Source: Neoceratodus forsteri
Taxonomy: Eukaryota; Chordata; Ceratodontiformes; Ceratodontidae
Assembly (NCBI GenBank): GCA_016271365.2
Contig: CM028131.1
Location: 172,736,501-172,800,500, forward strand
DNA: 64,000 bases
Direction: 5' to 3'
Each line of letters begins with the position of its first letter. The stretch's first letter is position 1. This document shows, piece after piece, positions 21,110-32,016 of this stretch. The position numbers and the translations under genes are program-made. The notes below the pieces were generated by a model. It saw only the letters and a program-made list of their open reading frames with translations. It did not search any database and was not told the DNA's origin.

Positions 21110-22889
21110 CTACTTATTGAATAGCAGCATTGAAAATAATTTTAGATTGTCCACAGTCAGGCTTCTCCGTTGGTCAGTCAGGATTTGTCCATGTGTAGAA
21201 AATGACCGCTCCACTTCTGCACTAGAAACAGGGACCAAGATGGCCTGAAGAGCTGCCTTTTCCAGAGTTGGTACCTGTGAAGACATAGAGATCCAGTACT
21301 GGTGAAGATCAAATGATTCGATCTCTGGTAGTTCCCGCACATCCTGCCATACATAGATCTCCCAGTCCCTTATCAGTGCATTCTTATTGTGTAAAGTGAA
21401 CATTGGGATATAGGGCAAGTACAGTTGGAAGTCCTTATTGAGTTTGGGTAGGTTAAGTGGGTTTAGAATTTGACAGGCCATGAGAAACTGTACAGATGGG
21501 TTTGACTGCAGGTGTTTTGTCAGTTTCTCCAAACTGACCTTGAAAGCATTTTTGAACAGTTTGATGTTCTCATCTCTTACTTTATTCCTCAGTTTAGAGA
21601 GGTAAAGCTCTGCTTTCTCACCAAAGCCTTCATTTTTAGTTGTGCCAGCCTCAAAGCGGCTCTTGATTGACATTAGCATGTCATACGTGGATGTCGCAAG
21701 AGGTTTCTCCTTTGACTGCAAAAGTTCTATAGCAGCAATAATGTCACCTGAATTATTTGTAATGAATGCCAGTTGTGCTTGTAGCTCATCGTACCATTCA
21801 TCCAGTAATGCCCGTAGATTGTTTATTGAGGTGGCATCACTTGAATCCACCCTGAAAAAGTCCCTCAGGTATTGCAGGTGTGTTGAATGGTATGCTACAG
21901 CTGCAAACCATGTGTTCCATCTAGTTAAAACAGGAACCGGTGGCAAAGCAATCATTTCCCCCAGAGCTTCCAGATCCTCCAAAAACGTGATGAATTCTCA
22001 TTTGCATTTTGGTGACTGCTGAAAGGCATATTTTACCAACGAAACCAGTTCATTAACTTTTTTGAAATGGTGCAGCCATGTATCCCGAACAAGGGACAAG
22101 ACATGTGCCCAGCAACACACATACACCACATGGTCCCCAATAACCCCACGAAGTGCGTCATTAAAACATTTAATCATGTAATGAGCACTGTCACTGACAA
22201 AGGAAACTACATTCATAAAGTCAATGTTACAACTCTGGAGAGTCTTCAAGACAGCTTGAGCCACTGTAATGGTTGACAGAGTCTAGTTCTATGCTGTTTC
22301 CAAGATATGTCTTTCCCCCTTCCAACACAAAGACAACATTAAGAATGCAGCATGACTGTGCATCTGTGCTCTCATCACATATCACAGACAATGATTTTCC
22401 AGTCACAGCTGCTTTAAGGTCTTCATCAATTTGCTCTCTTACCTTGGGTAGATAGAGCTGCCTCAGGGTGTCTGCTTTTGGCACCACTCCACTCCCCTTC
22501 ACATACTTGCACATCCATTCCCTCAGCTGTGGATGGTCCAGCTTCTCCAATGGGATATTTGCAGCCCCCCATGCCTTAACTGTGTCCATGACCATCTCAT
22601 TTCTTACTATGGATAATTCTGTTGCAGCTCTGAAACTGCTGGTCAGGGTCACCTGCCTTGCTGGTCTTCCTCTGCTAGCAGCTCGTTCCTTATTCCTAGC
22701 ATGTTTCTTGCTGAGCAGATTATCTTTGACTGTGTCTTTTCTGGTATGGTCCAGGACATGGTTGCAGTATGGACAGAAAAGTTTTCCTCCATCCTCATAG
22801 AGGCCTTCAGATTTAAACTGAAGAGCTTGCTCCTTAGCCGAGGTATAGCAGAGTTTGGCTTTCTTATTCATTGGTGTAGCAGACATCAT
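21110..22889 (-). pseudogene. hAT transposase with CGGBP1-like N-terminal domain
   Basis: The frame begins at ATG 22889. Residues ~30-60 read EDGGKLFCPYC...KDTVKDNLLSKKH, a BED-like finger close to that of vertebrate CGGBP1, and ANIPLEKLDHP...VPKADTLRQLYLP (~115-155) also parallels CGGBP1. The domain's DH position is DN here, so one zinc ligand may be lost. ICDESTDAQ and VSDSAHYM supply the catalytic-Asp regions, CCWAHVL the C/H motif, TRWNTWF the insertion region, and PVSSAEVERSFS the C-terminal hAT dimerisation block. There are two lesions: a frameshift between about 22264 and 22227, and an in-frame TGA at 21998-22000. It would have cut and pasted its own element. Confidence 0.9.
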
Positions 22890-23039
22890 GCAGGAAGTAT
22901 GAATACTGAAATCACAACCAAAAAAAATGATTATTAGTGTGTTCCACTAATCTGCTTGATAAGATAAAAATTCAACAAAATCGGAGTCTCAGATCCCCTG
23001 GATAGGGCAGTCCATGACTTGTATCCTCTGGCTATTATG

Positions 23040-23345
23040 GCAGCAGCCACCTCATAAAGCACCCATCCTCCAGGTACGATGGCAGCAACAGCCTATGACT
23101 TCCATCCTCCAGATATGATGACAGCAGCAGCCTACGACTCCCATCTTCCTGGGATGGCAGTAGTAGCCAGTGACCACCATTCACTAGGTGAGATGGCAGC
23201 AACCGTCTACAACTCCCATCCTCCAGGTACAACAGCAGTAGCATACTACGACTCCCATCCTCCGGGTGTGAAGGCAGCAGCAGCAATCTACAACTCCCAT
23301 CCTCTGGGTGTGAAGGCAGCAGCAGCAGCATTCTACAACTCCCAT
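23040..23345 (+). repeat. Minisatellite, ~42-48-bp unit, about seven copies
   Basis: Units share 'cccatcctcc' or a variant, then 'gg' and 'ggcagcagcagc'. The recurring word 'aactcccatcctc' spaces them 42-48 bases apart from about 23060 to 23345. Length changes are multiples of three in several units, so a plus-strand frame stays open and gives a YNSHPPG-type peptide repeat. The composition explains the frame. No gene is claimed. Confidence 0.8.
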
Positions 23346-23559
23346 CGCAAAACAACGATCTTAGAAAAAAAGGGAGTTCCAGCCCAAATGTTGGAGACTA
23401 TTGAAAAAAGGAATGATAGAGGTTTTTTGGCAGCTTGTGTCTAAAGACTGTATGAATAGTAAAAGCAATGAAGACTGCTATATAGCAGAATCACAGTGGT
23501 TAGAATACTTTGAGGGATTTTATTTTATTTAAACATAGATGAATCTGAACCTTTAATAG

Positions 23560-23690
23560 TTAATATGTACAGCTCTTATCAAATCTCAATTAAGGAAGCT
23601 TATTTTGCTATAAAAGTTATAAAGTCTAATAAAGCATTGGGATCGGACAAAATTCCAGCAGAAGTGTACAAATGTAATACCTTGTTCTGG
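23560..23690 (+). pseudogene. LINE RT fragment
   Basis: The plus strand encodes ISIKEAYFAIKVIKSNKALGSDKIPAEVYK in one frame. This matches the RT entry block of L1/RTE-type LINEs, normally written I..LK.NKAPGPDGIP.EFYK. Only about 130 bases are recognisable, so this is a short relic. The family is not assignable. Confidence 0.6.
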
Positions 23691-23720
23691 AGTCTAAACC
23701 ATTCATTTTAACTTCCAGTG

Positions 23721-24215
23721 TAGATATTTGCCAGTATACACTATGCACTGACATCCTTAGAGTCTTAAACTTTGTTTCTGCTGACTTAGAGAGAGAGATA
23801 AGGAAAGTCTGTAATTTGTGCAGCTATTTTAAAGCAGATTTTTCTGTTGTGAAGGGAAAGGGTAAGTGGAACACAACTGGCAGTCGGGAGGATATGGGTA
23901 GATATTTGCCAGTATACACTATGCACTGACGTCCTTAGAGTCAGTAGTACCCCACCTGCCTTAAACTTTGTTTCTGCTAACTTAGAGAGATAAGGAAATT
24001 CTGTAATTTGTGCAGCTATTTTAAAGCAGAGTTCTCTGAATTCCTTTAATCTGAGCCAATTCAAGCCACGAGAGGGAGGATTAAGTGGCTGGCAATGCTG
24101 TGTGAGCATTTGTGGTGTTCTGAAGGGAAAGGGTAAATGGAACACAACTGGCAGTCGGGAGGATATGGGTAGATATTTGCCAGTATACACTATGCACTGA
24201 CGTCCTTAGAGTCAG
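23721..24215 (+). repeat. Tandem duplication with units of ~271 and ~178 bp
   Basis: The word TAGATATTTGCCAGTATACA occurs at 23721, 23899 and 24170. The unit 23899-24169 is 271 bp. The first interval, 178 bp, has the same sequence with an internal loss of the part that lies around 24030-24100. Each unit also contains 'ggcagtcgggaggatatggg'. The parent sequence is not recognised. Confidence 0.8.
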
Positions 24216-24454
24216 TAATATGTGGCTAAAGTACCCAAAAGAGGAGCCGAATATATTATTGAATACAAAAAGCTTCCCCATCTCCCCGTCAACATACATT
24301 TCCCATCCAAGATGCTTTGTTAAGCATCTTTGGATCTGGCTTCTATCTTGAATTGGGAGGTTCTTTTTGTATTGTTTTAAACGTGCTCTAGCATTGGGCT
24401 TTCTTGTGTGGCAGACTTGTAGCCAAAGGTTTCTATTTACTATTGGAGAAGCTG

Positions 24455-24840
24455 TGGAAAAACATAGAAACATAGATTTTGATGGACCGCTTGCTCGCCT
24501 AATCTGCCCATTTCCCTACCCACAGGATGTGCTGCAGATCCTAGTTAACTAATGGCTTATTTCTTCCTACCCCACTACAAGATTTGCCTTATGTTTGGCC
24601 CATGCATTCTTGAATTCTCCCACAGTTTTAGACCCCACAACCTCCTCAGAATGGCTGTTCCATGTGTCCACCACCCTATCTCTGAAAAAATACTTCCTCA
24701 CATTGCCCCTGAGCCGTCCCCCCTCTATCTTCAAATTGTGTCCCCTTGTTCTTGCGCATTTCTTTTTCTGAAAGATGCTACCCTGTTGGACTTTGTTGAT
24801 TCCACTGAGGTACTTGATCTCAGAAATGTAAAGGCTAGCC
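24455..24840 (-). mobile_element. CR1-type LINE, copy C (3' end only)
   Basis: On the minus strand this gives the C-terminal CR1 words (about KSNRVASFRKRNAQEQGD) and then a 3' UTR ending with 'atctatgtttctatgttttt' at 24455-24475. It is related to copy D (49424-50644), which has the same KRVASFRKE-type stretch. Only about 390 bases are present, a typical 5'-truncated insertion. Confidence 0.8.
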
Positions 24841-24889
24841 CTTCCCTGTTAAGTAATACAACAGCTCCTACAGCTACCTATGTGTGGGT

Positions 24890-25210
24890 GTCATCAATTC
24901 CCAGTCCATATTGAACTGCCTAAATAATGTGCTTTACTGGGTGCTGAGAGTGGGTCACTGTCCATTTTTGCATGTTGTTTTATATTTCTTCTTCTTTACC
25001 TTGAGGTTGTGGGATAACTTTACATCTTTAACTACTCTCACTCTCCTTATCTGTTTTCTTATATCATTTTTAAGTTTTGCACATTCTTGATCAAACCATG
25101 TCTGCCTGTTTGAGTATAACTTATGGTCTATCTTCTTTTCTTTATTTATATCCAGCGGTCATAATGCAATATCTTGATCCAATATTCTGTACTTATTCGT
25201 TAAAATAATG
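24890..25210 (-). pseudogene. LINE endonuclease-RT linker fragment
   Basis: The minus strand encodes YRILDQDIAL, then DINKEKKIDHKLYSNRQTWF and DQECAKLKNDIRKQIRR with small frame changes. The WFDxEC...K..R pattern is typical of the linker between endonuclease and RT in APE-type LINEs. It is in the same position as 18169-18414 in the Vingi/I-like element, but the sequences are not close enough to call them one family. Confidence 0.45.
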
Positions 25211-25486
25211 CTGTCTGAAAAAGTACTGTTAACATGTTTTCATTACATTCTTGAGGCTTTTTATTAGATGAAGAACTTAATACATCCGGGATTGCTTGCT
25301 GAGTAGCTTCTGATGGGAGAAGTAACAGCACTGTCTTTCTCCAAGTCATCCAGTCCTGCCCAAATGATGTCCTTTGAGACTGCAAACAAATTGCCCATGG
25401 GTTCTGATTCATAATGCAAGGGTTTTCATATAAGATGTTTTCTTCTACCTTCAGTGGGATGTGTTTCTTGGAAGGGAGCTTGGTTA

Positions 25487-27795
25487 CAAACATACAAACA
25501 TAATAAATTCCCAGCAGATAAAGGCCTTATGGTCTATCAAGTCTGCTCAATTGTGCAGCTAGCAGCCCTTATACTGCAGCTGCCCTTCCCTCCTCTCCTC
25601 CTCCTATGACCCCTCTTACTCTGTCCCATCCCCTTTTAAAGCAGCCTGCTGTTCTACAGGATACCATTTCCTCTGGCAATGAGTTCCACCTAGACACCAC
25701 CCTCTTCATAAAAAAATGTCTCCTCATTTCCCTGCTGAACCTTCCCCTTTCCAGTCTCAGATCATGCCCTTGAGTGTCCCTTCCCTAACCTTAATTCGAA
25801 AAGCCCCCCATGCCCGTCTTATTTATTCCTTTCATGTACTTGAAGGTTTCAATCACGTCCCCCCATTCCTCCTTTCCTCCAGGAAGTACATGTTCAACTC
25901 CCTCAGTCTGATCTTATAGGGTATGTCCCCTAGCCCCTGAATCATCTTTGTTGCCCTGTGCTGCACCCTCTCCAATAATCCCTAATATCCTTCCTCGGGT
26001 ATGGTTGTTAGTATTACATGCAGTACTCCAGGTGTGGCCTAAACAGTGACCTATATAGTGACAGGATTACCTCCCCTCCTTCTGGAGGATATACCCCCGG
26101 CAATACAACCCAGCATCCTGTTGGTCTTTGCAGCTGCCTTTCTGCACTGTGCTGAGTTATTCATTGCACTTATTATGATCTCCCCCAGATCCTTCTCCTC
26201 TTCTGTCTTGACTAATTGAATCACCCCTAGTTGGTAGTGCATTTGCACTTCTTGGCATTGAACTCCAGCTACCAAGTGTCCAACCAGGTCTCCAATTTTA
26301 CCAGATCATTTTGCAACCCCTGCCACCCTCCTAGGTCATCCACCACTGCTCCCATCTTGGTGTCATCTGCAAACAGACTGATCTTGCTCTTGATGCCTAC
26401 TGAGATGTCTGCTATGAAGATCCCAAACAACAACGGCCCCAGTATAGAGCCCTATGGTACCCCACTTGTCACCACCCTTGGAGATGAGAGCTCCCCTCCC
26501 ACCACCACCCTCTGCTGTCTCCCCTACAGCCAGTTCACTACCCATCCCACCATCTTTGCCCCCACCACTGTGCCTTCCAACTTACTTCCTAGCCTCCCAC
26601 GTGGCACCGCATCGAATGCCTTATTGAAGTCCGGGTACAGGACATACACTGCATGGCCTCTGTCTAATTGCCTGGTTACCCAGTCATAGTACTCCACCAG
26701 GTTGGTCAGACAGAATCTGCCTGAGACAAACCCATGCTGTCTACTATCTTGCAGTCCATTGGCCTCTAGGAGGGAGGGAGGCTAGCCTCTTCTTCAAGAT
26801 TGTCTCCATCAGCTTTCCCACGATGGATGTGAGGCTTGCCAGTCTGTAGTTCCCTGGATCACCTTTGGGGCTGCTCTTGTGAAGGGGAACCACATGTGCC
26901 ATCCTCCAGTTCTGAGGTACACTCCCCAAGTCCAGGGAGGCATTGAACAGGTTTGCCAAGGGTTCTGCCAGGATGTCTGCCAGCTTCTTCAGCACCCTGG
27001 GGTGCATACCATCTGGCCCTGGTGCCTTGTCCACCCTCTGTGCCAGCAAGCCCTCCAGTACTCTTCTCACTGGGATTTCCCCATCTGTCACCTCCCCCCG
27101 TGCCTACCTTCCCACCCCCTTGGGTACAGCCCCTTTCCCTTTAGTAAATACTGAGCAGCAGTATTCATTTAAAGCTTATGCCTGTTCTGCCTCTGTTTTC
27201 ACCCACCCCCATCCCTCTTAATCCTTACAATTTGGTCCATACAACTCCTCCTCCTCCTCCTCTCCCTGATGTACCTGAAGAAGTCCTTCTCCCCCTCCTT
27301 AATGCCCTGTGCCAGCCTGAGATCCCTAGATGCCTTGGCTGCCCTACCTGCCAATGTCACCTCCTTTGAGTCCTTGAGGTATTCCTCCCTGTCCTATCCT
27401 CTTCCTGTTTTTTTGTACTTCTTAAAGGCAGCTCTTTTCTTCCTTACCTTTTCCATGACCCCTCTGCTCACCCAGCTAGTTTTTCTGGTCCTAACCCTAT
27501 TACTCTGGACCCTTGTACATGTTATGGTTGCCTCCTCAATTCACAGCTTAATGACCTCTCACTTCTGGTTAGTGTCCATTTTTGGATGGATTCTGGCCAG
27601 ATACTCCTATACTATTTCCCCCATCCTCCTGAAGTTGGCCCTCCTGAAGACTAACACCCCTGTGCCTGTTCCTACTCCATCCATCCCCGTGTTTATCATG
27701 AACCACACTGAGCGGTGGTCACTCCTCGCCAGTGATTCCTCTACCCCCAGCTCCTTCACAAATTCTCCATTAGCCAGCATGACGTCTATGGTGTT
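25487..27795 (-). mobile_element. CR1-type LINE, copy B (5'-truncated)
   Basis: The minus strand runs from the end of the endonuclease (near 27795) through the linker and RT to a 3' end near 25487 that reads 'attatgtttgtatgtttgt', an octamer-like tail. The element separates two stretches: the hAT pseudogene on the right, and an unassigned minus-strand frame (25200-25493) on the left. Copy B therefore probably landed in the hAT element and broke it. No target duplication is visible, which is usual for CR1. Confidence 0.85.
25960..27795 (-). pseudogene. CR1 ORF2 remnant in copy B
   Basis: Minus-strand words in order are SLARSDHRSVWF (SDH intact, about 27730), a linker with RRANFRRMGEIV and AGRAAKASRDLRLA, then RT blocks KAPGPDGMHPRVLKK (about 27010), LTSIVGKLMETIL, and near 26370 SLFADDTKMGAVVDD with an intact FADD. 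C-terminal words EKDLGEIIISAM and NRMLGCIAGGISS follow near 26100-26200. Stops and frame changes occur between blocks. The N-terminal half of the endonuclease and ORF1 are missing through 5' truncation. Confidence 0.85.
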
Positions 27796-29480
27796 AGGGT
27801 GTTATCTTCATGATCAGCAGCTGGAGCACAGTTTGATGGAGTATCTCTTGTAATTTTAGAGCAACTTCATTAATGAGCAGTTCTTTATATTGGCTGAGGT
27901 TTACGGAACCAAATTGGAGAGGACCTGGCAAACTAGTCTGAAACATGGATCCGGCATTGTTGCTGTAACAAAGATCAGAATCCAACACCATGGCAATCCT
28001 GAACTCTATTTTCAAAGATAAAAACAGCTTTTGAGCAAGAGTGACATCTGTGCTTGCACCTTGCTCTTCAAATGTTTCTCAGAATCTCTTCAGGTTCTGC
28101 ATGAGAAGATGCATCAATGGAATGACTTGGCTTACAGTTGTGCTGTAAGCACTTGCTTCAAGTGTTGCATCTTTAAATGGCTGTTGCAATTGACATAAGT
28201 ATGATATAAGATTGCCCAGAGCTGAGTGTGATGTCCCATTTCCCTACTGTATGACCCATGGTGTACTGGTAAACTGCTTTGCATTATTCTTGGAGCCTCT
28301 GCAACATACCTGGTGGCAACGTCTTGTTTTATCCAGTGAATCTGTAATTTATTCTATTGTTGCCGATCTCACAATATTTTACAAGCCTTTGCAGAGTGCC
28401 TTAAGTGATCAGATGTATTTTGCACAGCACCCAACATGTTCTGCACACTCCAGTCTTCACTGAGGAAATCCAGCACCACTAGACTAAGGGGATGTGCAAA
28501 GTGTGGTATATGCACAAACCCACCATCCTTTAATGCCTTCACAAAGAAAACTCAATTATCTGAAACCACAAATGCTGGGTAAAGGCCATTAGGGAAACAC
28601 CATTCTGTGAACTGCTTCTCTAACTCCTGTAAGATATTCGCACCACTGTGATTTTCTTTTCAAAGCTTGCAATACATACTGTAGTGCAGCCTGCTTTTGA
28701 GGATATTGTTAGTCCCTAGGGGTGGCCCTAGGGGGTGTCAGAGAATCTTGCAGAGGAAAATGATACCCATTGGGCAGTGACAATCATGTAGTCTGCTGTT
28801 TGACTACTTGTCCACATATTTGTTGTTATACAGTGTGTACTTCTTTAATAGCAAATTACTGCGACACACTGTTTACCTTCTGGTGCTGTTCCATATAAAG
28901 AGCTGGTACAGACTTTCTAGAGAAATATATCTGTGATGGCAGCAGGCTAGTTTTATCACCTCTCGAAAGCCAATGGAGTCAGTAATAAAAACAGGACACA
29001 TGTCCAGTGCAATCATATCAGATATTGCATTACTGAACTGCTGAGCAGCTGAATGACTTTGGTCATATTTAGTTATCTGCTCAAAAGCCTGATGTATCCT
29101 TAACTGTGTCTGTGGAAGGACTTAAGCACTGAAAAAGGCTGAAGGAGACAGAGAAGAACTCTTTCTGTTTTCACTTGGGGAACTTTCTGATTCTGATAAA
29201 GACCTAGCAGGGAAAAGGTGGCGATGATATGGTAAACACATTCAAAGCCCTGCTCAGAGGCTGAGCATTTGTGTGCTGTGTATGGAAAAATGTATCTGTA
29301 CTACTAGTTTGTGTACCACTGTCAACCTGTGCAGCATCCTCTGCCATTTCACCTTGTAACATACTCCTGTTCCACTGAAGGGGGTGTATTTGCTGTGTCT
29401 TATAAAAGTTGTTGTGCCAAGGTTGCATACCTGTCTTTGCTGCTTCTGCCTGATGCACACCTCACTGACTCCACAAGTGA
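27796..29480 (-). pseudogene. hAT (ZBED-like) transposase pseudogene
   Basis: A BED-type finger is encoded at about 29470-29360 (CNLGTTTFIRHSKYTP, compare the usual NLxxHL..xHP). At 29110-28920 comes QAFEQITKYDQSHSAAQQFS followed by ISDMIALDMCPVFITDSIGF, a block typical of ZBED-like hAT transposases (IA.D..PF..V...GF). Near 28600-28400 are a catalytic-Asp remnant (FVVSDN, then a stop) and FAHPLSLVVLDFL, equivalent to the CAHxLxLVV motif. Many stops and frame changes are present. The C-terminal dimerisation block is not found before CR1 copy B begins at 27795. This is a relative of the ZBED family but not of the hAT at 21110. Confidence 0.75.
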
Positions 29481-29880
29481 TGTCATCCCACATGAATTAC
29501 CCCCTGTGGCAGGGCCTGAGGGGAGAGGGCAGTCGTCTCCCAATACATAATCCATTTGCAGGCTGAAAGGGAGTGGGCAGGACTTCATGAAGTCCAACTG
29601 AATCACTCTTTTCCATTTCAGTCCTGAAACCCCTGCCATCAGATATACTGGCATGCGTGTGGAGGTACACAGGCTGCATGTCATGATGTCCCTTCCTTTC
29701 ATGTCACCCACAGCTGCACTGCTGCCAGACCTCCACCTGGTGACAGTCTAGGGCCATGCTAACAAGTCATCCCTCCCTCATTGAGGACAGCAGTCTACTG
29801 GATGCTTGATCCCCTCCAGCCCTGGCCAACCCCTAGCAACCCAAGCTTGTTCCTCATAGGAATCATAGGAATTTTTCAAA

Positions 29881-30140
29881 CTTAAGACAACTTGTCCATG
29901 CAGTTTGCCATTTTATATTTATTTAAAATATGTTTTTTCCATCACTGTAGAACACATTCAGACCCTTATTAAAGGTATCCATATTAGAGCTATCAATTAA
30001 TGCCTGTGGTAGCTTGTTCCATTCTACTAACACCCTTTGACTAAACCAATATTTTCGACTATTCTGATTCCACCTAGCTATAAACAACTGTTTATCATGC
30101 CTTCTACTACTATCCCTTCTATTAACAGCTACAAATCCCT
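29881..30140 (-). pseudogene. LINE C-terminal fragment (CR1/L2 group)
   Basis: The minus strand encodes RKYWFSQRVLVEWNKLPQAL followed by IDSSNMDTFNKGL. This is the conserved ORF2 end of the CR1/L2/Rex1 group (FxxRVVxxWNxLPxxVVxxxxxxxFKxxLD). Only about 260 bases remain. It lies between the BED-finger part of the hAT pseudogene and the acidic frame at 30311-30577. Confidence 0.7.
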
Positions 30141-30310
30141 GAACTTAGGTTGGCCACATGCCAGAAAGTAAGGTGCGCAAGTGCCTCAGTCCTCCACGTC
30201 ACTGGTCCAGTCTGACATTGCAACATTTGAATCATCATCTGGCATGTCTATGTTCAAGTCTACATTTTCTTAAATGTCATCTGAGGATGACTGACTGTGA
30301 TGCACACCCT

Positions 30311-30577
30311 CTACAGTGGAGACAGGTATACATCCTTTGAACTTTCCTTTTCACTGGCCCCTGATAATCTTTCCACTGGTGAGGACCTTTCCCCAGGATT
30401 TTTGGTCTGAGGTCTCACAACAGCAGGTTCCTCCAGCTCTGAGTCCTCATCATAAGAGTCCCAGTCTTGCACTGCCTCTGCTTCAGAAATGTACTGACTG
30501 CCATTGCTATCCATATGGTCTGACTCTGAGGAACTCAAAGAGGAATGAGAAATGCTAGAATCTTGAGAATGTGGCAT
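30311..30577 (-). CDS. Acidic Ser-rich open frame, unassigned
   Basis: An 88-codon frame starts at ATG 30577 and gives a peptide rich in Ser, Glu and Asp (DSYDEDSELEEP). Acidic low-complexity N-termini are common in hAT transposases and hAT-derived ZBED proteins. The frame lies upstream of, and on the same strand as, the hAT pseudogene at 27796-29480, so it may be that element's first coding segment. No domain proves it, and it may be chance. Confidence 0.3.
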   Translation of the reverse strand: MPHSQDSSISHSSLSSSESDHMDSNGSQYISEAEAVQDWDSYDEDSELEEPAVVRPQTKNPGERSSPVERLSGASEKESSKDVYLSPL

Positions 30578-30959
30578 ATTACATACGTGTGTGCTTATTC
30601 TTCCAACTACGTTTAGTGCCTGGAGTTTTCTTTGTTTTTTAATAATAGTACCTTTCCGAAATCTGCTTTTCTTAATTGCTGGTTTATCATCCAGCTTTGC
30701 TTGCTGCCTTTTGGTAGGCCTGTATTCATGGAAGATGAGGAAGCTTTAATAGGGGAAAGAGGATGCACCTACTGCAGATTTAGAAACAGTTTTGTCTTTG
30801 TCTTTTTCTTACTTGAAGCTTGTTTCACAAGCCCACTCCCTTCCATCTTTATTCTTAACTTAGTATGGTTTAGTAAGTTTTAAAATTCAAATAACAATTG
30901 CAGATAACAAACTAAGCCAGCTCCCTTCCAAGAAAAAACACAGTATCTTCCTCCATCAC
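30578..30959. other. No gene recognised
   Basis: AT-rich sequence with short open frames only. It could be 5' sequence of the hAT element to the left. Confidence 0.4.
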
Positions 30960-31925
30960 CTTGGGGAAATAGATGGCAATAGTGAGTGCACATCTAATGA
31001 CAAGGTAACAACTGCCTAATGAACAGCAAAATTATAAAATTGTGACTACTACACAACTCTTAAAGGGCCCCCCCAAAGAAAAAGGCTTCACACATGACGC
31101 AAGCTGTTACTGGCTCTGCTTTTGCAATTTTTTGTTTTTGACTACATAACAGAAAAATTATCCTGTACTTCTGTGGGAAATGGCAGGTGATTCTGCAGAC
31201 AGGGTCTACTACACTAACTTCCAAAAGGGCTGCCCCCTCCCACCAAAAGGGTTTCACACATGATGCAAGCCTTTACTGGCTCTGCTTTGCAAATTATGTT
31301 TTTATTGGACTATACAAAACAAAACTGGTCATGTGACTGTGGGAAATTGCTGGCCATGCTGCAGACTGGGGCTAATAGACAACTGCCAAACGGGTGTTCT
31401 TCTCCCCAAAAAGGATTCACGTGTGACTCAAGCTTTTACTGGTTCTTCTTTCACAATTTATTTTCTTACTGGATTACACAAAACAAAAATGGTCCTCTGC
31501 TTACATGGGAAATGGCTGTGATACTACATACAGGGGCTGCTATGCAACTACCAAAGGGCTGGCTCTCCCTCCAGAAATGGCTTCACACATGATGCAAGCC
31601 TTATTGGCTGTGCTTTCACAACTTATTTTTTTAGTGGAATACAGAAAACTAAAATGGTCCTGTCCTGTGCTCGTGTGAGACATGGTAGGTGACACTGCAG
31701 AAAGGGGCTCTTATGCAACTGCCAATGGGCTGTTCCTCTCTCATCAAAAAGACTGCATACATGATGAAAGCTTTTACCAGCTCTGTTTTTGAAATTTATT
31801 TTTTATTTGACTACACAAATGAAAAATGGTCCTGTGATTGTGTAGAAAATGGCTGGTGATGCTGGTGAGCTACTCTGCAACTTCCAAAGGGCTGTCCCTG
31901 CCCCCAAAAAGGCTTCATACACCCC
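30960..31925 (+). repeat. Tandem array, ~165-bp unit, five full copies
   Basis: Units begin with GCTTCACACATGAYGCAAGC or a variant at 31085, 31251, 31414, 31580, 31751 and 31912, giving periods of 166, 163, 166, 171 and 161 bp. A partial unit precedes the first (30960-31084), and the last is cut short after about 14 bases by the (CA)n tract. Each unit contains 'ctggctctg', a T-rich run, 'acacaaaacaaaa' or a variant, 'gtgggaaatggc' or a variant, and 'aactgccaaagggctg' or a variant. The units have clearly diverged. Confidence 0.9.
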
Positions 31926-31954
31926 TCCAAACTCCTGACACATACACACGCATG

Positions 31955-31957
<3 letters not shown>

Positions 31958-32014
<57 letters not shown>
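31958..32014 (+). repeat. (CA)n microsatellite
   Basis: About 28 near-perfect CA repeats follow a few imperfect ones ('acacgcatgcacgc'). Cys/Val-repeat open frames on the minus strand are caused by the repeat. Confidence 0.97.

Positions 32015-32016
<2 letters not shown>

Noticed and set aside
23079..23444. A 121-codon gene
   Set aside because: The frame is kept open by a minisatellite; no start or domain evidence.
27269..27853. 194-codon plus-strand open frame
   Set aside because: It is antisense to the endonuclease end and linker of CR1 copy B.
30960..31925. CRISPR-like regular spacing
   Set aside because: Whole units repeat, not short repeats with unique spacers, and the genome is a vertebrate type.
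31803..32015. Cys/Val-rich open frames on the minus strand
   Set aside because: They are translations of the (CA)n microsatellite.
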